Assembly (NCBI GenBank): GCA_016839905.1
Contig: JAEOTJ010000184.1
Span: 1-10,067 of the forward strand
DNA length: 10,067 nt
Source: Promethearchaeota archaeon
GTDB taxonomy: Archaea; Asgardarchaeota; Lokiarchaeia; Sigynarchaeales; SOKP01
Reading direction: 5' to 3'
In this document: in pieces, positions 1 through 5,853 of the stretch
How the letters are laid out: the number at the start of each line of letters is the position of its first letter
Position numbering within the stretch: the first letter of the stretch is position 1
Notes under the pieces: generated by a model
Database searches by the model: none
What the model saw: the letters and a program-made list of their open reading frames with translations, nothing else
What the model was told of the DNA's origin: nothing
Translations under genes and position numbers: made by a program

Positions 1-60
1 AAAAAAAATGAGATATTTGGAGTTTTTATACAACAAATTTTTAAGAAAATAAAACATTAA
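1..60 (+). CDS. possible C-terminal fragment of an upstream gene (partial)
   Basis: The first frame is open from the window edge to a TAA stop at 58-60 and encodes 19 residues rich in Ile, Phe and Lys (ending IQQIFKKIKH). The amphipathic pattern resembles the last helix of a small Ras-like GTPase, and the complete GTPase at 893-1447 ends in a comparable helix (INEIFEKITRAM). This is only a resemblance over a very short stretch. AT-rich DNA can stay open this long by chance, so both the gene and its family are tentative. Confidence 0.35.
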   Translation, partial: KKNEIFGVFIQQIFKKIKH

Positions 61-74
61 AAGATAAAAGTAGG

Positions 75-110
75 TATATTAATATTATAATTATACTTAA
101 AATTGTTGAA
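75..110 (+). promoter_or_regulatory. possible TATA-type promoter of the TPR gene
   Basis: An A/T-only stretch with TTATACTTAAAA (about 88-100) lies roughly 20-30 bases before the ATG at 117. That is where an archaeal TATA box would sit for a leaderless or very short-leader transcript. No Shine-Dalgarno sequence precedes the ATG, which fits leaderless transcription. The whole region is AT-rich, so the box cannot be told from background by eye. Confidence 0.3.
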
Positions 111-116
111 TGAGAT

Positions 117-719
117 ATGACGCAAGAGAATGAAGAGGATTGGTATGTTAAGGGAGATTCGTTATTTGGCGAAGAGAGGTTTGAAGAAGCGATAGAATGC
201 TTCAATAAAGCCCTTAAAAATAAACCTAATGATAGTTTAGCTTTATATTTTAAAGGACAATCATTGAATAAGTTAAAAAGATATGAAGACGCCATAGAAT
301 GTTTTGAGAAAGTAACAGAAATCGAGCCTAAGGATTATGAACCTTGGTTTTTTAAGGCGCAGGCATTAGCTTCATTAGGAAAGCATGAAGAAGCAATTGT
401 AAGTTATGATAAAGCCTTAAAAATTGAAGATGAAGATGAAGAAATCATTCATTACAAGGGATTTTCTTTAATTCAACTTGAAAAATATAAGGAAGCTATT
501 AAATGTTTTAATAATGCACTTAAGATTAACAAAGACAATGCAGAAACATACTATTATTTAGCCAGTATAGAGGTTAAGCAGGGCAATAAGGAAGAAGCCA
601 TAAAAATCTTACAAGAGTCATTAGAAATTGATCCCAGAATTAAAATGAAAATAAAATCAGAAGATCTCTTTGATAGCATTAAGGATATGAACGAATTTAA
701 AGATTTGATTGGAAATTAA
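117..719 (+). CDS. tetratricopeptide repeat (TPR) protein, five repeats
   Basis: This 200-residue protein is built almost entirely of TPR units in an exact 34-residue period: about residues 6-39, 40-73, 74-107, 108-141 and 142-175. Each unit shows the family pattern: a small/aromatic first helix, then Y/F-E-E-A-I-x-x-F/Y-x-x-A-L in the second helix, ending in I/K-P-x-D/N (EEAIECFNKAL, EDAIECFEKV, EEAIVSYDKAL, KEAIKCFNNAL, EEAIKILQESL). A short charged helix caps the C-terminus. There is no signal peptide or membrane segment, so it should be a cytosolic protein-interaction scaffold. The ATG at 117 is the first in frame after an in-frame TGA at 111-113, so this start is firm. TPR proteins of this kind are abundant in Asgard archaea. 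The partner cannot be read from sequence; the next gene is a small GTPase, but 173 bp separate them. Confidence 0.85.
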   Translation: MTQENEEDWYVKGDSLFGEERFEEAIECFNKALKNKPNDSLALYFKGQSLNKLKRYEDAIECFEKVTEIEPKDYEPWFFKAQALASLGKHEEAIVSYDKALKIEDEDEEIIHYKGFSLIQLEKYKEAIKCFNNALKINKDNAETYYYLASIEVKQGNKEEAIKILQESLEIDPRIKMKIKSEDLFDSIKDMNEFKDLIGN

Positions 720-820
720 CAACTATAAAAATTTCCCACGCATTTAGCTTTAATAAAATCCCTTTAAAGAACTAGAAATAAAAATAGACATTATATTATC
801 CCCTTAATATATATATTTCT

Positions 821-837
821 TTTAATATATATTTAAA
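821..837 (+). promoter_or_regulatory. TATA-like element upstream of the Rab-like GTPase
   Basis: A long T/A tract containing AATATATATTTAAA lies about 60-70 bases before the ATG at 893. If used, it would give a leader of about 35-45 nt that includes the inverted repeat at 845-877. The assignment rests only on composition and position. Confidence 0.3.
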
Positions 838-844
838 TTTAGAA

Positions 845-877
845 AATTCTTAATTTGTTTAAAGAAAATTAAGAATT
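845..877. repeat. perfect 12-bp inverted repeat before the GTPase start codon
   Basis: AATTCTTAATTT (845-856) is matched exactly by its reverse complement AAATTAAGAATT (866-877), with a 9-nt spacer. The right arm ends 15 bases before the ATG at 893. It could be an operator for a dimeric regulator, or a hairpin in the 5' leader that controls translation. It is not a good terminator for the upstream TPR gene, because no T-tract follows the right arm. AT-rich DNA yields such palindromes more often than balanced DNA does, but twelve uninterrupted pairs this close to a start codon is notable. Confidence 0.5.
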
Positions 878-892
878 ATTTAATTCATATTT

Positions 893-1447
893 ATGATCCC
901 TAAAGTCGATAACCGATTTAAAGTGGTTATTTTTGGAAATGCGGGTGTCGGAAAGACTACCCTGACCAATAGATATCTTACAGGGGTTTTTAAAGAAAAA
1001 TATCAATTAACCATAGGAATGGACTTATATGTGAAAAAGTTAGAAATTGATGGAAAAATAATTTCACTCCAAATTTGGGATTTTGCTGGAGAAGAACAAT
1101 ATAGGTTTCTTCTACCTAGCGCCCTAATGAATGCAGAGGGTTCCATTATTATGTATGATATTACCAGATACACAACATTTAAAAGCTTGGAAGATTGGCT
1201 TTCTGTTTTTAATGAAACGAATAAACAAGAGGGGCAAGAAATTCCATTAATATTAATTGGAAGTAAATTAGACCTTCAAGAAATGAGAGCAGTGGCAAAA
1301 AAAGAAGCTTCAAAATTAGCCAAGAAATACGGTGTTCTAGATTTTATTGAATGCTCATCTAAAACAGGTGAGAAAATTAACGAAATATTTGAAAAAATCA
1401 CACGAGCAATGCTCAGCAATTCTATTGTTAACACGACATTAGATTAA
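893..1447 (+). CDS. Ras/Rab-type small GTPase
   Basis: This 184-residue single-domain GTPase has all the G motifs in order: P-loop GNAGVGKT (15-22), switch I Thr40 in QLTIGMD, switch II WDFAGEE (62-68), base-recognition SKLD (124-127, in place of the usual NKxD) and SSK (155-157, usual SAK). WDxAGxE and the overall spacing point to the Ras/Rab rather than the Arf branch. In Ras the residue after DxAG is the catalytic Gln61; here it is Glu67, so hydrolysis is probably slower or depends on a GAP. The C-terminus (NTTLD) has no cysteine, so a prenyl anchor like that of eukaryotic Rabs is excluded. The ATG at 893 follows an in-frame TAA at 881-883 and has no Shine-Dalgarno sequence. Expanded Ras-like GTPases are a hallmark of Asgard archaea. 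The specific role is unknown. Confidence 0.9.
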   Translation: MIPKVDNRFKVVIFGNAGVGKTTLTNRYLTGVFKEKYQLTIGMDLYVKKLEIDGKIISLQIWDFAGEEQYRFLLPSALMNAEGSIIMYDITRYTTFKSLEDWLSVFNETNKQEGQEIPLILIGSKLDLQEMRAVAKKEASKLAKKYGVLDFIECSSKTGEKINEIFEKITRAMLSNSIVNTTLD

Positions 1448-1454
1448 AAAAAAA
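1446..1454 (-). terminator. T9 tract, candidate terminator of the minus-strand sulfur operon
   Basis: Read on the minus strand, a run of nine T residues lies about 47 bases after the stop codon of the thioesterase gene, the last gene of the operon. Oligo-T tracts are sufficient terminators in many archaea. The plus-strand gene converging here is followed by its own T-rich stretch at about 1459-1481, so this 53-bp gap probably ends transcription from both sides. Confidence 0.5.
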
Positions 1455-1500
1455 TTGCTTTCTTTCAATTCTTTTTGTATTAAATGTTAAATGACCATCT

Positions 1501-2013
1501 TTATTGTGTATTTTTATGCTTTTTTTTTAGGTCTTCAAGCCTTCTTTCTCTTCTTTTTCTTGCTGCTTCATAACGTTTTTTTTCCTCCTCGGTTTCAGTG
1601 ATTAATCTTGGTACTTCTGTGGGTCTTTTACGTAAATCAAGAGCAACAAACGTAAGATAGGCAGTGGCCGCATGCGTGCGATCTCCTTTAACAATATTCT
1701 CTGCTTCTATTCTCACTCCAATTTCCATTGATGTTCGTGATACGTAATTCAATGATGCCTTTGCAATTACAAGATTTCCAATATAAGCTGGTGCTAAAAA
1801 GTCTAATTTATCTACAGAAGCTGTAACTACATTACGTTGGGCATGCCTTGCTGCAACAATTGCAGCGGCATTATCCATAATTTTCATTATCGTTCCACCA
1901 TGAACATTACCTGTAGAATTCCCATGTTCGGGCATCATTAATTGAGCTATTTCAACTTTAGTTTCTGAAATTGTTTTTGCTTCCATCATTTTATTGTTTT
2001 TTTCCATTCCCAT
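1501..2013 (-). CDS. hotdog-fold acyl-CoA thioesterase (YciA/ACOT type)
   Basis: This 170-residue protein belongs to the acyl-CoA hydrolase branch of the hotdog superfamily, which releases CoA from acyl-CoAs. Seen directly are the family motif N-x-x-G-N-V-H-G-G (residues 32-40), the following Asp47 at the start of the long hotdog helix, and the SVDKLDFLAPA strand (66-76). The hotdog domain spans about 17-127. Beyond it is a highly charged Lys/Glu/Arg tail (140-168), predicted helical, longer than in minimal bacterial family members. The ATG at 2013 has a GGAG Shine-Dalgarno (2030-2027) 13 bases upstream; Met3 and Met9/10 are possible alternatives. It starts 25 bp after the Sat gene and is probably cotranscribed. 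Its substrate and any link to sulfonate synthesis are unclear; it may simply share the transcript. Confidence 0.82.
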   Translation of the reverse strand: MGMEKNNKMMEAKTISETKVEIAQLMMPEHGNSTGNVHGGTIMKIMDNAAAIVAARHAQRNVVTASVDKLDFLAPAYIGNLVIAKASLNYVSRTSMEIGVRIEAENIVKGDRTHAATAYLTFVALDLRKRPTEVPRLITETEEEKKRYEAARKRRERRLEDLKKKHKNTQ

Positions 2014-2038
2014 CTTAATTGTTTTTCTCCAGCATATT

Positions 2039-3187
2039 TTAATTTACAAATTTATTTTCAAATTCTAAAATAACTTTTGCTACTTCAGAACGCATTATAT
2101 CAGGAGCAGGTTCATTCCCTGAATTTAATAATTCTCTAATTTTAGTACCGCTAAAGAACGTATGAACCTCCGGAGGATGAGGACATATTTTATCATTGAC
2201 AATAGAATCACATTTATTACATTTTGAGAACGCTCTGAAAAAAATAGGTTCAATTCCCAAATCTGGAAAAAGTTTGAATATTTCATGCGCATCATAGGGA
2301 CCATAATAATCCCCTACGCCTGCGTGATCCCTACCGATTATAATATGGTCACATCCATAATTTTTTCTCGCTATTGCATGAAAAATTGCTTCTTTGGGAC
2401 CCGCATATCTCATCTCCGTCTCAAATGTGCTTAAAACAACTCTATCTTTTGGATAATATTCTTTTATTAACATTTGATAAGCTTTAATTATTACTTCATC
2501 TAAAAAATCGCCTTTTTTCTTCTTTCCTATCACGGGATTGATAAAAAGACCATCAACATAAGTTAAACCTGCTTTTTGTACATATTCATGACCTAAATGA
2601 GGGGGATTTCTTGTTTGAAATGCTACTACTTTATCCCATTTTTTTTTTCTAAATAATGCTCTTGTATCTTTTGGTTTTAAATCTAAATCTGGAAATTTAG
2701 GTTTCGGCTCATTTATTAAAAAAATTTCACCCCCAATTAATTTTTCCTTTAAATTAAAAACTCCATTAACACCAGGATGGTTTCGATCTATTGTTCCATA
2801 AACATTTTTAGCAAATATTTTTTTATCATAACCATAAATATCATTTACATTCATAATAGCTATAGGCTTTTCTGATAAATCAATTATTATGATACTATCA
2901 TCTATATTGATGTTTTTTATTTCATTTTCGGAAGCGTCTAAAACAATTGGAAAAGGCCAAGCTATATTATTTTCTAAATACATGTGCTCAAGGACATGAG
3001 TATAATCATTTTTATTCATGAATCCTTCCAAGGGACTAAAAACTCCAAACGCAATGTTTTTAATTACTTTATTTGTTTGTGGATTAACTTTAATCTTTTC
3101 AAATTCGTTAATCTCTCCTAAAATCTTCTCTTTTTCAATTTTAGATAACTCTTTATTTATTAATGTTTCTCCATGAGGTTGAATCAA
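2039..3187 (-). CDS. sat: ATP sulfurylase (sulfate adenylyltransferase)
   Basis: Catalyses ATP + sulfate to adenosine 5'-phosphosulfate (APS) + PPi in the cytosol. The 382-residue length fits monofunctional Sat, with no fused APS kinase. Signature motifs are present: QTRNPPHLGHE (191-201), MRYAGPKEAIFHA (259-271), GRDHAG (285-290), and the C-terminal FFSGTKIRELL with the following SEVAKVI (344-373). Cys323, Cys326, Cys335 and His337 form a CxxC...CPH pattern like the zinc site of archaeal/thermophile-type enzymes. The start is TTG at 3187: the translation then begins IQPHG, matching the conserved Sat N-terminus, and AGGAG (3202-3198) lies 10 bases upstream, overlapping the stop of the preceding gene. 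It is the fifth gene of the minus-strand operon and supplies APS to the reductase encoded by the first. Confidence 0.96.
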   Translation of the reverse strand: MIQPHGETLINKELSKIEKEKILGEINEFEKIKVNPQTNKVIKNIAFGVFSPLEGFMNKNDYTHVLEHMYLENNIAWPFPIVLDASENEIKNINIDDSIIIIDLSEKPIAIMNVNDIYGYDKKIFAKNVYGTIDRNHPGVNGVFNLKEKLIGGEIFLINEPKPKFPDLDLKPKDTRALFRKKKWDKVVAFQTRNPPHLGHEYVQKAGLTYVDGLFINPVIGKKKKGDFLDEVIIKAYQMLIKEYYPKDRVVLSTFETEMRYAGPKEAIFHAIARKNYGCDHIIIGRDHAGVGDYYGPYDAHEIFKLFPDLGIEPIFFRAFSKCNKCDSIVNDKICPHPPEVHTFFSGTKIRELLNSGNEPAPDIMRSEVAKVILEFENKFVN

Positions 3188-3200
3188 ATTTTTTAATCTC

Positions 3201-3848
3201 CTATTTTTTAGGTTTATTTTCTTTTATTACCATTTGGAATGACTCATTACGGATAAAGTTCTCTATAGTGCAATTCCAGTTTGCTTTTAAAATAATCTTA
3301 AAATAATTCGCCCAGTAAGAACTATACTCTTTAGTTAAATGATGATGAAATATCATCTGAAATGCATTCTCTTCATTCTTTTCAAGTTCAATCTTGAAAA
3401 AATAATTAGCTATAATCCACATTGATTTTAGACCGTTTAAGAATTCTTCTAAATCCATTTCTTCTTTTCTCTTACCAAGATACCATTCAATAACTTCAAT
3501 CGCAATATTATTTAAATATGCATCTTCTACTTCTCCCTTGATGTAAGAAAGGAAAGTAGTCTTTCCTACTATCACCATATTTAATTCATCTCTTGCCCTA
3601 CACCATATTTTTTGAGAATCCGCTAGTAAGGGATAATAATGTTGCTCTAATAATTCTAAGGCTTTTTCAATAACTCTAGATTTACTTCCAAATATAATCT
3701 CATCATTTTCATCCTTAAATTCAACATATTTTTTTAATATTTCATTTACTTTGTTGGAAATAGTTGTATGTATTGTAGATTTCCTTTTTTTCTGAATATT
3801 GTTATCATTAATATTCTTTTTATCCATTTTCTTACTCACACATCTCAC
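3201..3848 (-). CDS. ribbon-helix-helix transcriptional regulator with an unrecognised C-terminal domain
   Basis: A 215-residue protein with a basic, Asn/Lys-rich N-terminus and a ribbon-helix-helix DNA-binding domain at about residues 24-72. The pattern is a short strand (STIHTTI), helix A (NKVNEILKKYVE), a charged insert, and helix B (SKSRVIEKALELLEQHY), as in MetJ/Arc/CopG-type proteins. About residues 78-210 form a mostly helical region I cannot assign; it contains FQMIFHHHLTKEYSSYWANYFK, which could bind a ligand or metal (His168-170, Cys193). The listed start is a GTG with no clear Shine-Dalgarno; the in-frame ATG at 3827 (Met8) is an alternative, and both keep the whole DNA-binding domain. 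Lying between comE and sat, with 22 and 13 bp gaps, it is probably the local regulator of this sulfur/CoM cluster, acting on the shared promoter region at 5656-5853. That role is inferred. Confidence 0.72.
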   Translation of the reverse strand: MRCVSKKMDKKNINDNNIQKKRKSTIHTTISNKVNEILKKYVEFKDENDEIIFGSKSRVIEKALELLEQHYYPLLADSQKIWCRARDELNMVIVGKTTFLSYIKGEVEDAYLNNIAIEVIEWYLGKRKEEMDLEEFLNGLKSMWIIANYFFKIELEKNEENAFQMIFHHHLTKEYSSYWANYFKIILKANWNCTIENFIRNESFQMVIKENKPKK

Positions 3849-3870
3849 ATATAATTTTTAGAAATTATTT

Positions 3871-4419
3871 CTATATTGATTGCATGAATCTCTCTTTTAT
3901 TTTCTCTGGATGTAAAGGGATATTCTCAACTTTAGCATTCCCTGGCTCTGCTTTTATAAGCACAAAATGACATCCCATTTTTAGATTCTTCAATTTAGAA
4001 ACAATTTCTTCTAATTTATTTATAACATAAATCGATTCAAACCCTGCTCCCTCCGCTATTTTCTCTAATCTTGTTCTTGCACTCGTATGTGTCTTTTGAT
4101 CGCCAGTCGAACCATATGAACCATTATCTATAACGATGAGAGTTAAATTAGGGGGGTTTACGTTAGCAATCGTGGTCAAACTTCCCAGATTCATTAGGAT
4201 TGAGCCATCACCGTCAATACACCAAATCTTTTTTTCAGGCTGAGCGACTGTTAACCCCAAAGCTATAGACGACACAAGCCCCATTGAGCCCAGCATATAA
4301 AAGTTCTCGTCTCTATCTTTTAGATGATATAGCTCCTTTGAAGGGATGCCAATATTACAAATGACCAATTGTTCTTCTAATAATTTCACAATTTCTTTAA
4401 GAGCATCAATACGTTTCAT
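3871..4419 (-). CDS. comE: sulfopyruvate decarboxylase, beta subunit (TPP-binding)
   Basis: This 182-residue protein is the pyrophosphate-binding half of a two-subunit thiamine-diphosphate decarboxylase. The TPP/Mg motif GDGS starts at residue 70 and ends in the Asn-Gly pair around 99-100 (LIVIDNGSYGSTG). NIGIPSKELYHL and YMLGSMGLVSSIALGL are typical of the sulfopyruvate/phosphonopyruvate decarboxylase family. With the alpha subunit it would convert sulfopyruvate to sulfoacetaldehyde plus CO2 in coenzyme M synthesis. Its ATG overlaps the alpha-subunit stop (ATGA), and GGGAGAG lies just upstream, so the two are translationally coupled, as expected for subunits made in equal amounts. Phosphonopyruvate decarboxylase is the main alternative, but the cysteate synthase, APS reductase and Sat neighbours favour the sulfonate substrate, and no PEP mutase is nearby. 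Confidence 0.88.
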   Translation of the reverse strand: MKRIDALKEIVKLLEEQLVICNIGIPSKELYHLKDRDENFYMLGSMGLVSSIALGLTVAQPEKKIWCIDGDGSILMNLGSLTTIANVNPPNLTLIVIDNGSYGSTGDQKTHTSARTRLEKIAEGAGFESIYVINKLEEIVSKLKNLKMGCHFVLIKAEPGNAKVENIPLHPEKIKERFMQSI

Positions 4420-4916
4420 TCATCTCTCCCCCATAGAGATCTAGTTAATAGTATGGCAACAGGATTATTGTTAGATTGGCCATATTCAACTGCTTTTTTG
4501 ATTTCATTAATATCCCCAGATTCATTTAAAATATATTGTTTAACATTAATAATATCTAAGAGTTTAGATGTGGCCTGCCCCATAGGAATCTGAGCAGCGA
4601 TCTTTTCCCCCTCCATCCCTCTATGGCTCATTATAAATACTACAGGGATTTGATATAGTTCTAAAAGAGATTTAATTGCATTTATTGAGTTTCCTAAACC
4701 GGAGTTCTGCATTAAGATTGCAGGAGTTCTGCCACCAAAATATGCACCAGCTGCGATACCAACCCCTTCTTCTTCCCGAGTGACTGAAATATGTTGGATT
4801 TCATTTTTTTCCTCTATAATTTCAAGCAATCCTTTAAGCATGATGCAAGGGACGGAAAGAATTAGAGTAATACCTGAATTCTTTATAACTTCATATAATT
4901 TTTTATCAACACTCAT
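4416..4916 (-). CDS. comD: sulfopyruvate decarboxylase, alpha subunit (PYR domain)
   Basis: This 166-residue protein is the pyrimidine-binding half of the TPP enzyme. It shows the acidic cluster VTREEEGVGIAAGAYFGG (45-62), which holds the Glu that activates the cofactor, followed by QNSGLGNSINAIKSLLELYQIPVVFIMSHRG (70-100), a strongly conserved ComD-type segment. Split alpha and beta subunits are one arrangement of this enzyme in archaea; some methanogens have a fused ComDE. The ATG at 4916 lies 10 bp after the stop of the APS reductase gene. The nearest strong Shine-Dalgarno, AGGAGG at 4940-4935, is inside the end of that gene and 18 bases from the ATG, which is unusually far; an in-frame TGA just before the ATG rules out an earlier start. 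Translation is therefore probably coupled to the gene upstream. Confidence 0.88.
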   Translation of the reverse strand: MSVDKKLYEVIKNSGITLILSVPCIMLKGLLEIIEEKNEIQHISVTREEEGVGIAAGAYFGGRTPAILMQNSGLGNSINAIKSLLELYQIPVVFIMSHRGMEGEKIAAQIPMGQATSKLLDIINVKQYILNESGDINEIKKAVEYGQSNNNPVAILLTRSLWGRDE

Positions 4917-4926
4917 GATTCAAATG

Positions 4927-5655
4927 TTATTTATCCTCCTTTTTATGATGTAATCCACATTCTCTGTCTTGCATGTCTTCCCACCACCACCTTCCAGCCC
5001 TAATATTTTCTCCAGGCTTGATAGCACGAGTACATGGAACGCAGCCGATACTTGAAAAATTCTCATCATATAACTTATTATAAGGTACATCATTTTTCTT
5101 AATATAATCCCAAACTTGTTCTATAGTCCAATCACGGAGGGGATTAATTTTAACTAGTCCAAAATTATCATCCCATTCAATAATTCTTATATCTGTCCGG
5201 GTAATAGATTGCTGACATCTTAAGCCGGTTATCCAAGCATCATATCCATTTAAGGCTCTTTTTAGTGGCTCTACTTTACGTATCAAGCAGCATTCTTTTC
5301 TCAATTCTATTGATTTATAAAAAGGATTTGGTCCTTGATTTCGTTCAAAATTTTCTATTTTCTCTGTATCCGGGAATAATATTTTGTACTTGATATTATA
5401 CCGATCCATACTTCTTTCAAGTAAATCATATGTTTTTTGATGAATACGGCCTGTATCCAAGAAAAAAATATCAATTTTAGGATTAAGTTTTATTAATATA
5501 TCACTTATAATCTGATCTTCGAGGCTAAGACTATTTGCTAATATAAGCTTATTTTTGAAAGTGTCAATTGCCCATTTTAATAATTCTTTTACACTTTTTT
5601 CCTCATATGTTTTATTTAATTCATTTAAATTATCTTTAATACTATTGTGAGCCAT
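4927..5655 (-). CDS. cysH: [4Fe-4S] adenylylsulfate (APS) reductase, CysH family
   Basis: Reduces APS to sulfite and AMP with a thiol electron donor such as thioredoxin. The 242-residue protein shows ANSLSLEDQ (40-48), the LDTGR segment (66-70), ITGLRCQQSITR (142-153) and the C-terminal catalytic ECGLH (Cys233). The key call is the CC...CxxC pattern, Cys122-Cys123 and Cys205-x2-Cys208 (IGCVPCTRAI). It binds a [4Fe-4S] cluster and marks enzymes that use APS directly; PAPS-specific CysH proteins lack it. This matches Sat having no APS kinase partner. The sequence GRWWWED before the catalytic Cys is also typical. The ATG at 5655 has AGGAG (5672-5668) 12 bases upstream. It is the first gene of the minus-strand operon. 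No sulfite reductase gene is present, so its sulfite most simply feeds cysteate synthase. Confidence 0.93.
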   Translation of the reverse strand: MAHNSIKDNLNELNKTYEEKSVKELLKWAIDTFKNKLILANSLSLEDQIISDILIKLNPKIDIFFLDTGRIHQKTYDLLERSMDRYNIKYKILFPDTEKIENFERNQGPNPFYKSIELRKECCLIRKVEPLKRALNGYDAWITGLRCQQSITRTDIRIIEWDDNFGLVKINPLRDWTIEQVWDYIKKNDVPYNKLYDENFSSIGCVPCTRAIKPGENIRAGRWWWEDMQDRECGLHHKKEDK

Positions 5656-5713
5656 TCTTTTTATAAACTCCTTTTAATTTAAATATTAGAAATTAAATTT
5701 TTTCTCAATAATA

Positions 5714-5724
5714 TTAATATATAT
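5714..5724 (-). promoter_or_regulatory. TATA-like element for the cysH-com-sat operon
   Basis: Read on the minus strand this is ATATATATTAA, centred about 64 bases before the cysH ATG. A start site about 25 bases downstream would give a leader of roughly 35-40 nt carrying the AGGAG at 5672-5668, a sensible arrangement. The TGAACA half-site at 5724-5729 touches its upstream edge, where TFB would bind. Confidence 0.45.
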
Positions 5725-5793
5725 GAACAAGTATTTAAGTTTTGTGTTCATAATTAAGTTTATATATGGTCAAGAATATTTATTTAATGGTCA
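5722..5793. promoter_or_regulatory. phased half-site array in the divergent promoter (candidate operator)
   Basis: TATGAACA (5722-5729) and TGTTCATA (5745-5752) form a perfect 8-bp inverted repeat with a 15-nt spacer. Two further hexamers follow in the same orientation as the second arm: TGGTCA at 5767-5772 and TGGTCA at 5788-5793. The four hexamers start at 5724, 5745, 5767 and 5788, so successive spacings are 21, 22 and 21 bp, or two helical turns, on one face of the DNA. They cover the edges of TATA-like elements for both divergent units. A binding site for the cluster's RHH regulator is a reasonable inference. Confidence 0.5.
5759..5767 (+). promoter_or_regulatory. TATA-like element for the cysteate synthase-COG1900 unit
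   Basis: TTTATATAT lies between two of the phased hexamers and its 3' end runs into TGGTCA at 5767. If used, the start site would fall near 5788-5790, giving a leader of about 65 nt. A second candidate, TATAAAAAA at 5816-5824, would instead give a leaderless or near-leaderless message. No Shine-Dalgarno precedes the ATG at 5854, which favours the second candidate. Confidence 0.35.
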
Positions 5794-5853
5794 TTATTAA
5801 AAAAAAAATTAAGAATATAAAAAAAAATTAAAGTTATCCTTAATTGACGTATA

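Noticed and set aside
41..295. 84-residue open frame on the minus strand
   Set aside because: It runs antisense through the start of the TPR gene, whose five exact repeats show which strand is coding; its hydrophobic look comes from complementing Glu/Lys codons.
1491..1497. Another ATGGTCA (minus strand) matching the putative operator
   Set aside because: A single 7-mer after the last stop of the operon, away from any promoter and without phased partners; best explained by chance.
3547..3570. VGKTTF in the RHH protein, suggesting a P-loop NTPase
   Set aside because: The Gly of GxxxxGK[ST] is missing (the preceding residues are ELNMVIV) and no Walker B or switch motif follows.
3871..4916. 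Phosphonopyruvate decarboxylase instead of ComDE
   Set aside because: The families are close, but no PEP mutase or phosphonate gene is nearby, while genes that make sulfite and cysteate flank the pair.
2039..5655. Dissimilatory sulfate reduction
   Set aside because: The reductase is the small thiol-dependent CysH type, not AprAB, and no Dsr or membrane electron-transfer genes are present.
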